From contig JAQTRC010000004.1 of the NCBI GenBank assembly GCA_028712665.1, positions 1 through 64,000 of the forward strand: a DNA stretch of 64,000 nt, written 5' to 3'. Made by a program: the position numbers and the translations under genes. The notes below the pieces were generated by a model. The model searched no databases and was not told the origin of the DNA. It worked only from the letters and a program-made list of their open reading frames with translations. This document shows positions 44,257 through 53,750 of this stretch, piece after piece. The stretch's first letter is position 1. The number at the start of each line of letters is the position of its first letter. Source of the stretch: Desulfuromonadaceae bacterium (GTDB taxonomy: Bacteria > Desulfobacterota > Desulfuromonadia > Geobacterales > Pseudopelobacteraceae).

Positions 44257-45174
44257 GTGAGAGGAGATAGCTTGCTGGAATCCATAGGTAATACCCCGCT
44301 TGTCCGGCTGTCATCCATCAACCCGAACAGAAACGTCACAATCCTTGCGAAACTTGAGGGGAATAACCCCGGCGGTTCAGTTAAAGATCGTCCGGCCCGT
44401 CAGATGATACTTGCAGCAGAAGCCAGCGGCGAGTTGACTGTTGATAAGATCATCCTGGAACCAACTTCCGGCAATACCGGCATAGCCCTGGCCATGATCG
44501 CAGCGGCGCGCGGCTACCGGATCAAACTGGTCATGCCGGCCTGCGTCAGCATGGAAAGACGTAGCGTACTGGAAGCCTACGGTGCGGAGATTCTGCTTTC
44601 GCCCGGCTGCGAGGCCACAGATGGCGCAATACGCCTGGCGTACAAAATCTACGAGGAATTGCCTGATGTATACTATATGCCCAATCAATACGCCAATCCC
44701 AACAATATGCTGGCCCACTACAAAACAACCGGGCCGGAGGTCATGATTCAGAGTGAAGGGAACATTACCCATTTTGTAGCCGGAATGGGGACCAGCGGCA
44801 CCCTGATGGGAGCGGCGCGCTACTTCCGCGAGGTTAAACCGGAAGTCCTGATTGTTGGAGTGGAGCCTGTTTTGGGGCATAAAATTCAGGGACTGAAAAA
44901 CATGTGCGAAGCCATTGTACCACCCATTTATGACGAGGCGGCCCTGAACAGCAAAATCGTTGTCGAGGACGATCTGGCATTTGAAACTGCACGTAAACTG
45001 GCGATACAAGAAGGAATCTTCTGCGGCATGTCTGGTGGAGCTGCCGTAGCCGCTACGTTGAAGCTGGCTTCCAATCTCGAATCAGGCACTATTGTCGTCA
45101 TCATCCCCGACCGTGGCGATCGCTACCTGAGCACCAACCTGTTTAAATCCGTATGCGCCAACTGCCCTCCCTGA
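44257..45174 (+). CDS. cysM: Cysteine synthase, CysM/CysK type
   Basis: A 305-aa fold-type II PLP enzyme that makes cysteine from O-acetylserine (CysM may also use thiosulfate). PLP Lys43 sits in GGSVKDRPA, the phosphate-binding loop is TSGNTG (70-75), the asparagine loop GNTPLVRL is at 11-18, and the C-terminus has GIFCGMSGGAAVAA. GTG start with an AAGGAAAGG site. The VSMERR motif and absence of the CysK-specific C-terminus favour CysM; paralogs such as cystathionine beta-synthase are less likely. Confidence 0.85.
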   Translation: MRGDSLLESIGNTPLVRLSSINPNRNVTILAKLEGNNPGGSVKDRPARQMILAAEASGELTVDKIILEPTSGNTGIALAMIAAARGYRIKLVMPACVSMERRSVLEAYGAEILLSPGCEATDGAIRLAYKIYEELPDVYYMPNQYANPNNMLAHYKTTGPEVMIQSEGNITHFVAGMGTSGTLMGAARYFREVKPEVLIVGVEPVLGHKIQGLKNMCEAIVPPIYDEAALNSKIVVEDDLAFETARKLAIQEGIFCGMSGGAAVAATLKLASNLESGTIVVIIPDRGDRYLSTNLFKSVCANCPP

Positions 45175-45265
45175 AACGCGCAGCCTTGACCGAATCATTT
45201 TTTACTGCTACTAGATATGCATTTATCAGTTAAGATTTTTGCATTCCCCATTTGGAGGTACACTC

Positions 45266-46144
45266 GTGACATTTCAGGATCTTATCCTCTCATTGCAAGG
45301 CTACTGGGCCAATAAGGGTTGCATCATTCAACAACCCTATGACACCGAAAAAGGCGCAGGGACTTTCAACCCGGCCACGTTTTTGCGAGTACTTGGCCCG
45401 GAACCATGGAACGTTGCCTATGTGGAACCATCCCGGCGCCCTACCGACGGACGCTACGGCGAGAACCCCAATCGCCTGCAACACTACTATCAATTTCAAG
45501 TCATCATGAAGCCTTCTCCTCTTAACATACTCGATCTATATTTGGATTCCCTACGTTCGTTCGGCCTCGACCCTGCCAGGCACGATGTCCGTTTCGTAGA
45601 AGACGACTGGGAATCGCCGACTCTAGGCGCATGGGGATTAGGGTGGGAGGTCTGGCTGGACGGTATGGAGATCACACAGTTCACTTACTTCCAGCAGGCC
45701 GGCGGAATTGACCTGAAGCCGATTCCGGCCGAAATAACCTACGGCTGTGAACGCATTGCGATGTATCTGCAGGGGGTGGACAATGTGTACGATCTGGAGT
45801 GGGTCAAGGGGATTAAATACGGCGACATTCACCATGAAAGCGAAGTCGAGTTCTCCCGTCACAACTTTGAAGAGGCTGATGTTGATATGCTGTTGCAGCT
45901 CTTTTCCATGTATGAGAAGGAGTGCCTGCGCCTGGTTGAAAAGGAACTGGTTCTTCCGGCCTACGACTATGTCATGAAATGCTCGCATACATTCAATCTG
46001 CTGGATGCCCGCGGCGCCATTTCCGTTACCGAGCGTGCTTCATACATCGGTCGTGTTCGAGGCGTAGCCCGCGTCTGCGCCGAGGGATATCTGCGGATGC
46101 GCGAACGATTGGGCTTTCCGCTCTTGAAAGGAGGTGCCGCCTGA
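45266..46144 (+). CDS. glyQ: Glycine--tRNA ligase alpha subunit
   Basis: A 292-aa alpha subunit of the tetrameric glycyl-tRNA synthetase (class II catalytic core). Recognised by [39 protein letters not shown] and [16 protein letters not shown]. The GTG at 45266 has a good TTGGAGG site; an ATG nine codons earlier lies in a poorer context. Its stop shares one base with the glyS start (TGATG), so subunits are made in equal amounts. No T-box was seen in the 90-bp gap upstream. Confidence 0.95.
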   Translation: MTFQDLILSLQGYWANKGCIIQQPYDTEKGAGTFNPATFLRVLGPEPWNVAYVEPSRRPTDGRYGENPNRLQHYYQFQVIMKPSPLNILDLYLDSLRSFGLDPARHDVRFVEDDWESPTLGAWGLGWEVWLDGMEITQFTYFQQAGGIDLKPIPAEITYGCERIAMYLQGVDNVYDLEWVKGIKYGDIHHESEVEFSRHNFEEADVDMLLQLFSMYEKECLRLVEKELVLPAYDYVMKCSHTFNLLDARGAISVTERASYIGRVRGVARVCAEGYLRMRERLGFPLLKGGAA

Positions 46145-48207
46145 TGAGCACTAAAGAACTTTTTCTTGAAATCGGCTGCGAAGAAATTCCTGCCGGGTTT
46201 ATACCGCGAGCTACTGCGGAAATGAAGGCAATCATCACCAAAGAACTTGCCATTGCCCGTCTCTCTTTCACCGAGATAAAGACGCTGGCAACTCCTCGCC
46301 GCCTGGTGCTTGTTGTTCAGGGAATTCCAGCAGTACAGCCGGACGCCGAGATAACGGCAACCGGCCCATCGCTAAAAGCGGCCTATGGTGCCGACGGCAA
46401 ACCAACCAAGGCAGCCGAAGGTTTTGCCCGCGGACAGGGTGTTGATGTTTCAGCTCTGCAGACAATTACCACCGACAAAGGTGAGTACCTGTTTGTCAGC
46501 AAACATGAAACCGGTCGCCCAACTTACGAAATCCTGACAGAACTGCTTCCGGCATTGGTCACAAACATCCCTTTCAAGAAATCAATGCGCTGGGGGGATG
46601 GCGATGTGCGTTTTGCAAGGCCGGTTCACTGGATAGTGGCGCTGTTCGACGGCGCAATTGTCCCATTTTCATTCGGCTCGGTTGAAAGCGGTAAAGTCTC
46701 GCGCGGTCACCGCTTCATGGCAAGCACCCCCTTCCCGGTAAACAATTTTGCCCACTATCTGGAAGAATGTGAACGCCATTTTGTTATTCCAGATCCGGAA
46801 AAGCGCAAGGAGATCATCCGTCGAGAAACGCACCGCGTGGCCGTAGCTGCCGGCGGCCACCTGTTACCAGATGAAGAGTTGTTGGAGCAGGTAGCCTATC
46901 TGGTCGAATATCCAAGCGCCGTTCATGGCACCTTCTCCTCCGAGTTCCTGAAGGTCCCAAAAGAGGTGCTGATTACCTCAATGCGCAGCCACCAACGCTA
47001 TTTTTCGATAGTAGATGCCAACGGAGGGTTGCTCCCCGGCTTTATTACCATAAACAACACCCTGACCGAAGATCCCTCTGTCGTCGTCAAAGGGAACGAG
47101 CGTGTGCTGCGCGCCCGTTTATCCGATGCCCGCTTTTTCTTCGAGGAGGATCAGAAAGTTCGTCTGGATGACCGGGTGGAATCGCTCAAGAAAGTCGTGT
47201 ACCAGCAAAAACTGGGCACCTCCTTTGAGAAGATGGAGCGTTTCAGTGCGCTGGCTGAGGGACTGGCCGATCAGCTGAATCCAGCTGTCAAAACTAAGAC
47301 CTCACGCGCTGCCAGGCTATGCAAGGCCGATCTCGTCTCCGGAATGGTCGGAGAGTTCCCGGAGGTGCAGGGGGTTATGGGGCGTGAATACGCCTTGCTG
47401 GAGGGGGAAGATGCTGCTGTGGCCAATGCCATCGCCGAACATTACCTGCCGACTCAGGCGGGGGGCGAACTGCCGCCATCAGACATTGGCGCTTTTGTTT
47501 CGATAGCCGATAAAATGGATACTATCTGCGGTTGTTTCGGAGTCGGTTTGATTCCCACCGGTGCTGCCGACCCCTACGCACTGCGGCGTGCCACCATCGG
47601 TATTATCAGCATCATTCTCGAAAAGGGATACCGTCTCTCGCTCCCCTCCCTGATCGACAGGTCACTGGAGCTTCTGGCAACTAAACTGACCCGCCCTAAG
47701 GCAGAGGTGGCAACTGATCTGCTCGAATTTTTCCGCGCACGCTTCATAAACCTGCTGGGGAATACGTTTGCGGCGGATGCCGTAGAGGCCGCCATCGCAC
47801 CCGGCTTCGACGATCTTGTTGACGTAAAAGCCCGCATCGTTGCGCTGGCCAAATTCAAGAGTCATCCGGACTTTGAACCGCTGTCAGTTGCATTCAAGCG
47901 GGTTGGAAACATCATCAAGGGGGGGATTGACGCCACTGTTGACCCATCACTGTTCGGGGACATTGCTGAAGGCGCGCTGTTCGAGGCGCTTCAGGCTGTG
48001 AAGAGTTCAGTTGATCAAAAAGTTGTTTCCGGCGCCTGGCTGGACGCCCTTGCCGAGATAGCCACTCTGCGCGGCCCGGTGGACAACTTCTTCGACAAGG
48101 TTATGGTCATGGCTGAAGATCCGCGTGTACGCAACAACCGGCTTGCGCTGCTGACAGCCATCTCTCGCATGATCGGCAAGATTGCCGATTTTTCCAGAAT
48201 CGCTTAA
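46144..48207 (+). CDS. glyS: Glycine--tRNA ligase beta subunit
   Basis: A 687-aa beta subunit, which binds the tRNA. Family blocks: FLEIGCEEIPAGFIPRA at the N-terminus, MRWGDGDVRFARPVHWIVALF near 160, SMRSHQRYFSIVDANG, HD-type central region (GAADPYALRRATIGII) and anticodon-binding-like C-terminus. An upstream frame inside glyQ was ignored. Follows glyQ with a one-base overlap. Confidence 0.95.
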   Translation: MSTKELFLEIGCEEIPAGFIPRATAEMKAIITKELAIARLSFTEIKTLATPRRLVLVVQGIPAVQPDAEITATGPSLKAAYGADGKPTKAAEGFARGQGVDVSALQTITTDKGEYLFVSKHETGRPTYEILTELLPALVTNIPFKKSMRWGDGDVRFARPVHWIVALFDGAIVPFSFGSVESGKVSRGHRFMASTPFPVNNFAHYLEECERHFVIPDPEKRKEIIRRETHRVAVAAGGHLLPDEELLEQVAYLVEYPSAVHGTFSSEFLKVPKEVLITSMRSHQRYFSIVDANGGLLPGFITINNTLTEDPSVVVKGNERVLRARLSDARFFFEEDQKVRLDDRVESLKKVVYQQKLGTSFEKMERFSALAEGLADQLNPAVKTKTSRAARLCKADLVSGMVGEFPEVQGVMGREYALLEGEDAAVANAIAEHYLPTQAGGELPPSDIGAFVSIADKMDTICGCFGVGLIPTGAADPYALRRATIGIISIILEKGYRLSLPSLIDRSLELLATKLTRPKAEVATDLLEFFRARFINLLGNTFAADAVEAAIAPGFDDLVDVKARIVALAKFKSHPDFEPLSVAFKRVGNIIKGGIDATVDPSLFGDIAEGALFEALQAVKSSVDQKVVSGAWLDALAEIATLRGPVDNFFDKVMVMAEDPRVRNNRLALLTAISRMIGKIADFSRIA

Positions 48208-48245
48208 ACATCTTGCTGAAGTTACAGGAGTAAAAGGAGCTTCAA

Positions 48246-49802
48246 ATGTCATATACCACTCGTATCCTTGCCGGAAACGCTCTGGGGATAGTTTTGACCG
48301 TAGCAGCCATGGCGATCCTTAATCAGAAGGGTGATCTTCTCATTTCTATTGCAATCGGCGTAGCGCTTCTGATTGTCACGTCGATCATCCTCTGGATGTT
48401 GGGTAACGGTGCATTCAAGCCTCTGGCCGGTATTGTGGCAGCACTCGAAAAGGCGGCTGCAGGCGATCTGTCAGTCCGGGCAGAGGTGACTGGTGATGGC
48501 GATTTTGCCCGTCTTGCAAACGCCTTCAACAGCATGATGAACGATATGAACAGGGCCATGCGCCAGTTCTTCTCGGTAGCTGATACGGTGCGAGACTCGG
48601 TCGTGATGGTACGTTCCACAACCGATGCCATGGCTTCTGCAGCTGAAGATGTTGCCGTTCAGGCCAGCACCATCGCCACTGCAAGTGAAGAGATGTCTGC
48701 TACATCCGGAGATATCGCCCGTAACTGCCTGTATGCAGCGGAGAGTGCCCAGAAAGCTACCGATCAGACACACAGTGGTTCCCAACTGGTCCAGAACAGC
48801 TCCCGTTTGATGGAAGGTATCGCCCAGCGGGTAAATATTTCATCCCGTACAGTCGAAGGACTGGGGCAGCGCTCCGATCAGATCGGCGCCATAGTCAACA
48901 CCATCCAGGACATTGCCGATCAGACTAATCTGCTGGCTCTGAACGCAGCCATCGAAGCGGCCCGGGCCGGTGAACAGGGACGAGGTTTTGCGGTCGTTGC
49001 GGATGAGGTTCGGGCTCTGGCAGAGCGTACCACCAAGGCAACGAAAGAGATCGCAGCAATGATAAAGGCAATTCAAAGTGAAACCCAGAGTGCTGTCAAC
49101 TCCATGTCGGAAGGGGTAGATGAGGTCAAGCGGGGTACAGCCGAGTCCACCCGCTCCGGAGAGGCTTTAGAGGATATACTTAACAAAATCAATGAATTGA
49201 CGATGCAGATCAGCCAGGTTGCAACTGCAGCTGAGGAGCAGACCGCCACGACGCAGGAGATAACCAACAACATCCAGATGATAACCGACGTTGTTAATCG
49301 CAATGTAGAAAATGCACGCAGCACGACCCAGGCGACCACCACGCTTGCCAAACAGGTTGATGGGCTGCATGAACTTGTCGGGAAGTTCCGCCTATCAAAA
49401 GCGCTGGAGTGGGATCCATCATTTGCAACCGGCGTTTTGAAGTACGATGAGCAGCATAAGGTGCTTTTCAACATGGTTAACGACCTGGCCGATGCCATGC
49501 AGCAGAAAAAAAGTAAAGAGGCGGTCGGTCGGGTACTGAATGGTCTGGCAGAATATACCGTCAATCACTTTGCCGACGAAGAGCGGAGCTTCGCCCACTC
49601 CCGCTACCCGGAAGAGAGCGAGCACAAAGCACTGCACAAGAAACTGGTCGACCAGGTTGTTGCTCTGATCGGTAAATTTAATGCCGGTGAGCCACTCATA
49701 ACTCAGGACGTAATAAATTTTCTGCAGGATTGGCTGATCAACCACATCAAGGGAGTCGATAGGCGTTACGGACCACACCTCAACAATAACGGCATCAAAT
49801 GA
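48246..49802 (+). CDS. Methyl-accepting chemotaxis protein with C-terminal hemerythrin domain
   Basis: A 518-aa receptor: two N-terminal membrane helices (5-23 and 28-48, almost no periplasmic loop), HAMP (about 50-100), the MCP signaling hairpin with [26 protein letters not shown]-type tip (near 240) and a bacteriohemerythrin domain from about 385. Iron-ligand motifs are visible: [19 protein letters not shown] and HIKGVDRRY. With no periplasmic sensor, oxygen binding at the diiron site is the probable input. The stop overlaps hisH by four bases, so it is tied to the histidine genes, which is odd. Confidence 0.9.
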   Translation: MSYTTRILAGNALGIVLTVAAMAILNQKGDLLISIAIGVALLIVTSIILWMLGNGAFKPLAGIVAALEKAAAGDLSVRAEVTGDGDFARLANAFNSMMNDMNRAMRQFFSVADTVRDSVVMVRSTTDAMASAAEDVAVQASTIATASEEMSATSGDIARNCLYAAESAQKATDQTHSGSQLVQNSSRLMEGIAQRVNISSRTVEGLGQRSDQIGAIVNTIQDIADQTNLLALNAAIEAARAGEQGRGFAVVADEVRALAERTTKATKEIAAMIKAIQSETQSAVNSMSEGVDEVKRGTAESTRSGEALEDILNKINELTMQISQVATAAEEQTATTQEITNNIQMITDVVNRNVENARSTTQATTTLAKQVDGLHELVGKFRLSKALEWDPSFATGVLKYDEQHKVLFNMVNDLADAMQQKKSKEAVGRVLNGLAEYTVNHFADEERSFAHSRYPEESEHKALHKKLVDQVVALIGKFNAGEPLITQDVINFLQDWLINHIKGVDRRYGPHLNNNGIK

Positions 49803-50422
49803 TTGCAATCATCGACTATGGCATGGGCAACCTCCGTTCCGTTCAGAAAGGATTCGAGAAGGTGGGAGCAGAAGCGGTGGTTACCGCCGACCCGAATAAA
49901 ATTCTGGAAGCCGACCGGATAGTGCTGCCCGGCGTAGGCGCTTTTCGAGACTGTATGAGCAATCTGGAGCAAGCCGGCTTCGTCGAACCGATACTTAAGG
50001 TTATTGCCGAAGGAAGACCGTTTTTGGGCATATGTGTTGGAATGCAACTGCTCTTCACCGACAGTGTCGAATTTGGTAAGTACAACGGCCTGAATCTGAT
50101 ACCAGGCCACGTCCTCCGTTTTCCAGACAAGATGACCGTAGCGGGTGAGAAACTGAAAGTGCCGCAGATGGGCTGGAACCAACTTCATTTCCAACATCGA
50201 CCGCCTGTTTTGGAAAGTATCGAAGAAGGCAGCAACGTCTATTTTGTCCACTCCTATTACGTTATACCGGATGATAAAAGCGTAATTGCAACCACAACCG
50301 GCTACGGAGTAGAGTTCTGCTCGTCGGTCTGGAAGGACAATATCATCGCCACCCAGTTCCACCCTGAAAAATCCCAGGGGGTGGGACTGCGGATACTCAA
50401 AAATTTTGCGGAGCTAAAATGA
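49799..50422 (+). CDS. hisH: Imidazole glycerol phosphate synthase, glutamine amidotransferase subunit
   Basis: A 207-aa class-I glutamine amidotransferase, supplying ammonia to HisF. The GATase nucleophile is in [10 protein letters not shown], and the His-Glu pair in [20 protein letters not shown] at the start and [10 protein letters not shown] are family blocks. Overlaps the MCP by four bases upstream and hisA by four bases downstream (ATGA). Confidence 0.95.
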   Translation: MIAIIDYGMGNLRSVQKGFEKVGAEAVVTADPNKILEADRIVLPGVGAFRDCMSNLEQAGFVEPILKVIAEGRPFLGICVGMQLLFTDSVEFGKYNGLNLIPGHVLRFPDKMTVAGEKLKVPQMGWNQLHFQHRPPVLESIEEGSNVYFVHSYYVIPDDKSVIATTTGYGVEFCSSVWKDNIIATQFHPEKSQGVGLRILKNFAELK

Positions 50423-51156
50423 TCGTCATCCCTGCAATAGACTTAAAGGAAGGAAAATGCGTCCGCCTCGAGCAGGGGTTGATGGATAGAGATACGATCT
50501 TCAACGATGACCCGGTCGCTCAAGCTCGTGCCTGGCGGGACCAGGGGGCCGAACTGCTGCATATCGTAGATCTTGACGGCGCCTTTGCCGGCCAACCGAA
50601 GAACCGCTCCGCGATCGAGGCTATTCTCAAGGGCATCACCATCCCGGCCCAACTTGGGGGCGGCATCCGCGACATCACCACCATTGAGGCCTACCTGTCG
50701 CTGGGGCTCGCGCGCGTGATCATAGGTACAGCAGCCCAGCGCAATCCGGAACTGGTACGCGAAGCCTGCAATAAGTTTTCAGGACGGATCGTAGTCGGCA
50801 TCGACGCCAAAAACGGCATGGTCGCTGTGCAGGGGTGGGCTGAAGTTACTGATATCAAGGCTGTTGATCTGGCACGCAAGTTCGAAGGTTTCGGCGTTTC
50901 TGCCATAATCTATACCGACATCAGCCGCGACGGCATGTTACAGGGACCAAACCTGGAGGCTACGAAAGCGCTGGCGGAAGCCGTTTCAATCCCTGTCATC
51001 GCATCAGGGGGAGTATCGTCTCTGAAGGACATAGAAAACCTGATGGCCATCGAATCCAGCGGCGTGACAGGAGTAATTACCGGCAAGGCTATTTATTCCG
51101 GGGCGATCAGGTTGGCCGAGGCTATTGCGATGACAAGAAAAGCGGGTAGAGGTTAA
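50419..51156 (+). CDS. hisA: Phosphoribosylformimino-5-aminoimidazole carboxamide ribotide isomerase
   Basis: A 245-aa beta/alpha-barrel enzyme for the Amadori rearrangement in histidine synthesis. [14 protein letters not shown] at the start, LGGGIRDI with the phosphate grip, and [15 protein letters not shown] and [13 protein letters not shown] in the second half are typical. Catalytic Asp8 and Asp near 130 (GIDAKNG) are present. Overlaps hisH by 4 bp; its TAA stop falls inside a short inverted repeat. Confidence 0.95.
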   Translation: MIVIPAIDLKEGKCVRLEQGLMDRDTIFNDDPVAQARAWRDQGAELLHIVDLDGAFAGQPKNRSAIEAILKGITIPAQLGGGIRDITTIEAYLSLGLARVIIGTAAQRNPELVREACNKFSGRIVVGIDAKNGMVAVQGWAEVTDIKAVDLARKFEGFGVSAIIYTDISRDGMLQGPNLEATKALAEAVSIPVIASGGVSSLKDIENLMAIESSGVTGVITGKAIYSGAIRLAEAIAMTRKAGRG

Positions 51157-51181
51157 GGTAGAGTTTTCCTCAATCTCAACC
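51151..51181. repeat. Short inverted repeat between hisA and hisF
   Basis: GGTTAAGGTAGAG (51151-51163) pairs with CTCAATCTCAACC (51169-51181), 10 of 13 positions. It is the same motif family as the repeat at 9166-9219. The hisA stop lies in its left arm. Confidence 0.5.
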
Positions 51182-51219
51182 TTTTATTGCGTTTCCGAGA
51201 AGTTTTACGGAGAAGTTTT

Positions 51220-51981
51220 ATGTTGACGAAACGAATAATTCCCTGCCTGGATGTCAAAGGTGGTCGCGTCGTCAAAGGGGTCCAGTTTCTGGAACTGCGG
51301 GATGCCGGCGACCCGGTGGAGATTGCCGAGATGTACGACCAGCAGGGTGCTGACGAGCTGACCTTTCTGGACATCACCGCTTCCAGTGACCAGCGGGATA
51401 TCATCATTGACGTTGTGCGCCGCACCGCTGAGCGCGTATTCATGCCACTCACAGTCGGCGGCGGCATCCGCAACGTGGATGACATCCGGCGCCTGCTGAA
51501 CGCAGGCGCCGACAAAACTTCCATCAACACCGCTGCTGTCAATCGCCCGGAATTTGTAAAGGAGGCCGCCGAGCGGTTCGGTTCTCAGTGCACCGTTGTA
51601 GCGATTGATGCTCGCCGGGTGCCGGGAGAGCATCGCTGGGAGGTCTACACCCACGGCGGCCGCAACCCGACCGGCATTGATGTCATCGAGTGGGCGATCA
51701 GGATGGAAGGGTACGGCTCCGGCGAAATACTACTGACAAGTATGGATTGCGACGGAACCAAAGATGGTTACGACCTCGAACTGACCCGCGCGGTGGTGGA
51801 TGCGGTCTCCATCCCGGTCATCGCTTCAGGTGGAGTCGGCAATCTTGAACATCTTTTCGACGGTTTCACCAAAGCCGGCGCCAGCGCCTGTCTGGCAGCA
51901 TCCATATTTCACTACCGGGAATACACGATCGGCCAAGCTAAAGAGTATTTACACGACAAGGGAGTGGCGGTACGCTTATGA
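51220..51981 (+). CDS. hisF: Imidazole glycerol phosphate synthase, cyclase subunit
   Basis: A 253-aa barrel subunit partner of His[21 protein letters not shown] at the start carries the catalytic Asp (near 11), with [10 protein letters not shown], and the second Asp in [14 protein letters not shown]. The start is set at the ATG with ACGGAGAAG upstream, instead of an ATG 11 codons earlier in frame. Overlaps hisE by four bases. Confidence 0.95.
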   Translation: MLTKRIIPCLDVKGGRVVKGVQFLELRDAGDPVEIAEMYDQQGADELTFLDITASSDQRDIIIDVVRRTAERVFMPLTVGGGIRNVDDIRRLLNAGADKTSINTAAVNRPEFVKEAAERFGSQCTVVAIDARRVPGEHRWEVYTHGGRNPTGIDVIEWAIRMEGYGSGEILLTSMDCDGTKDGYDLELTRAVVDAVSIPVIASGGVGNLEHLFDGFTKAGASACLAASIFHYREYTIGQAKEYLHDKGVAVRL

Positions 51982-52316
51982 ACGAACGTGAAGACATTCT
52001 TCAGACAGTTTATCAGGTAATCCTCGATCGCAAGGCCAACCCTGGGGAGAACTCTTACACCTCCTCACTTATCCAGAAGGGTATTGACAAGATTCTTAAA
52101 AAAATCGGCGAGGAAGCAACAGAGGTTGTCATCGCATCCAAGGGTGGCAAGCATGACGAGATCGTTTATGAGACTGCCGATCTAATCTTTCACTTGCTGA
52201 TCATGCTGGGGTATCATAGCATCCCCCCAGCAGAGGTTTACGACGAACTCCGACGGCGATTCGGAACCTCCGGTCTGGCAGAAAAAGCCGCCCGATCATC
52301 GACCTTTCACTCTTGA
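51978..52316 (+). CDS. hisE: Phosphoribosyl-ATP diphosphatase
   Basis: A 112-aa HisE, removing pyrophosphate from phosphoribosyl-ATP. Family blocks: [30 protein letters not shown] and [12 protein letters not shown]. HisI is not fused and is not in the window. Start overlaps the hisF stop (ATGA). Ends the histidine run. Confidence 0.93.
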   Translation: MNEREDILQTVYQVILDRKANPGENSYTSSLIQKGIDKILKKIGEEATEVVIASKGGKHDEIVYETADLIFHLLIMLGYHSIPPAEVYDELRRRFGTSGLAEKAARSSTFHS

Positions 52317-52345
52317 CCCCTGGTCTTTTTATTGTATTTTGCCTA

Positions 52346-52373
52346 TTGACAAAGTTGCATGGTGTGTTATTCT
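52346..52373 (+). promoter_or_regulatory. Strong sigma-70 promoter for rpsU-dnaG-rpoD
   Basis: TTGACA (52346-52351) and TATTCT (52368-52373) with a 16-bp spacer, about 70 bases before the rpsU start, which has a GGGGGTGA site. This fits the high demand for a ribosomal protein. Confidence 0.7.
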
Positions 52374-52450
52374 ACGCAACTCTCAAATTTGTCTATTTTA
52401 CCAATATATTAGTCTGCTTATAAATCGTAAACGTTGGGGGGTGATTTTAG

Positions 52451-52648
52451 ATGCCGGGAGTAAAAATCAAAGACAGCGAACCGTTTGAAATGGCGCTGAA
52501 GAAGTTTAAAAAACAGTGCGAAAAAGCTGGAATTCTTTCCGAAGTTCGAAAGCGGGAGCATTTCGAAAAGCCAAGCATCAAGCGCAAAAAGAAGGCTATC
52601 GCAGCCCGTAAGCGCGCCCTCAAGAAACAGCGCAAAATGATGGATTAG
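52451..52648 (+). CDS. rpsU: 30S ribosomal protein S21
   Basis: A 65-aa bS21: [27 protein letters not shown] followed by a Lys/Arg-rich tail. First gene of the rpsU-dnaG-rpoD macromolecular-synthesis operon, here with yqeY and cvpA inserted between. Strong ribosome site. Confidence 0.96.
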   Translation: MPGVKIKDSEPFEMALKKFKKQCEKAGILSEVRKREHFEKPSIKRKKKAIAARKRALKKQRKMMD

Positions 52649-52668
52649 CAAGGGCAAGGACACACTGC

Positions 52669-53112
52669 ATGACGCTGAAAGAACAACTGACTGATGCGAT
52701 GAAAATTGCCATGAAGGCGCGGGACAACCTGCGCCTTTCGGCTGTTCGCATGGTATTGTCAGCGATAAAAAATCGAGAGATCGATCAACGGAAAGAGCTC
52801 GATAATCAAGGCATAACAGAAGTTATTTCTACACTGGTAAAGCAGCGCCGCGAATCTATCCGGCTCTATAAGGAAGGGAACAGACCCGAACTGGCCGAAA
52901 AAGAAGAAGCGGAGATGAATATTCTGCTTGGATTCCTGCCTGTCCAGATGTGCCAAACGGAAATCAATGAGCTTGTAACCAGAATAATTCATGAGATCGA
53001 CGCCCATGGGATCAAAGACATGGGGCGTGTTATGAAAGCCGTTACTCCGTTGACAGCCGGCAAAGCAGACGGTAAAGTTGTCAGTGATGCCGTCCGGAGT
53101 CAACTGGCCTGA
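52669..53112 (+). CDS. GatB/YqeY domain protein
   Basis: A 147-aa YqeY protein: LKEQLTDAMKIAMKARDNLRLSAVRM at the start, ELAEKEEAEMNILLGFLPVQM, and MGRVMKAVTP...GKADGKVVSDAVR at the end. It is related to the tail domain of the GatB amidotransferase subunit and is linked to tRNA-dependent processes; its own function is unsettled. Common companion of rpsU and dnaG. Confidence 0.9.
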   Translation: MTLKEQLTDAMKIAMKARDNLRLSAVRMVLSAIKNREIDQRKELDNQGITEVISTLVKQRRESIRLYKEGNRPELAEKEEAEMNILLGFLPVQMCQTEINELVTRIIHEIDAHGIKDMGRVMKAVTPLTAGKADGKVVSDAVRSQLA

Positions 53113-53121
53113 GCTTTCATA

Positions 53122-53255
53122 CCAATTCCGAATAAAGGACGCCCTGATTTGGAATTGGGGTTAAGCATACGGCTTGCGTTACCCACACAACAAAGGGGCT
53201 TTCATGTAGATGGCCCCTTCTTTGCGGACATGGGGCTCAACATAGTCAGGGCGCT
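53122..53255. repeat. Nested inverted repeats in the leader of cvpA
   Basis: CCAATTCC (53122-53129) pairs with GGAATTGG (53151-53158); CGCCCTGA (53140-53147) pairs with TCAGGGCG (53246-53253); and AAGGGGC (53193-53199) pairs with GCCCCTT (53213-53219) and a CTTTG tail, a possible weak terminator or attenuator. The CGCCCTGATTTGGAATTGG block resembles the outer arm of the repeat near 11060. Confidence 0.5.
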
Positions 53256-53258
53256 TCG

Positions 53259-53750
53259 ATGAACCTTATTGACATCATCATTCTGGTGATTCTCTGTTTT
53301 TTTGCAATCAAGGGTCTGGTTCGCGGACTTGTCAATGAGGCCGCTTCGCTGGCGGGGCTGGTTGTGGGCGGTTTTCTTGCATACCGTTATTACCCATCAC
53401 TGGCCGTACCTGTAAAGAGCCTCCTCCACCTGCCCGCACATCTGGCTTCGTTTCTGGCTTTCATTGTTATACTGCTTCTTACCGGGATCTGCGCCCACAT
53501 AAGCGGCAACATAATAACGGCCGCCCTTCGTTTCGTCATGCTTAGCAGCCTTAACCGGCTTGGAGGAGTTCTGATTGGAACTGCCGAGGGAGCGCTTCTT
53601 TTGTGCATGGTTTTCAGTATTGCTGTATCAGATTTCATGCCCGGACAGATCCGGCAGAAGATCCGATCCTCCGAGCCGGCAAACCTGCTGGCAATAACCG
53701 GTGACCTTTTTCTTTCTGAATGGCGGAACAGTACCGCCCGGAAACCATGA
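53259..53750 (+). CDS. cvpA: CvpA family membrane protein
   Basis: A 163-aa protein with four membrane helices and the N-terminal pattern IDIIILVILCFFAIKGLVRGLVNEAASLAG typical of CvpA. The E. coli protein is needed for colicin V production and bile/envelope tolerance; the core role is unknown. It overlaps dnaG by 4 bp (ATGA). Placed between yqeY and dnaG. Confidence 0.88.
   Translation: MNLIDIIILVILCFFAIKGLVRGLVNEAASLAGLVVGGFLAYRYYPSLAVPVKSLLHLPAHLASFLAFIVILLLTGICAHISGNIITAALRFVMLSSLNRLGGVLIGTAEGALLLCMVFSIAVSDFMPGQIRQKIRSSEPANLLAITGDLFLSEWRNSTARKP

Noticed and set aside
45175-45265. T-box leader of glyQ
   Set aside because: The gap is too short and has no T-box sequence or terminator hairpin.
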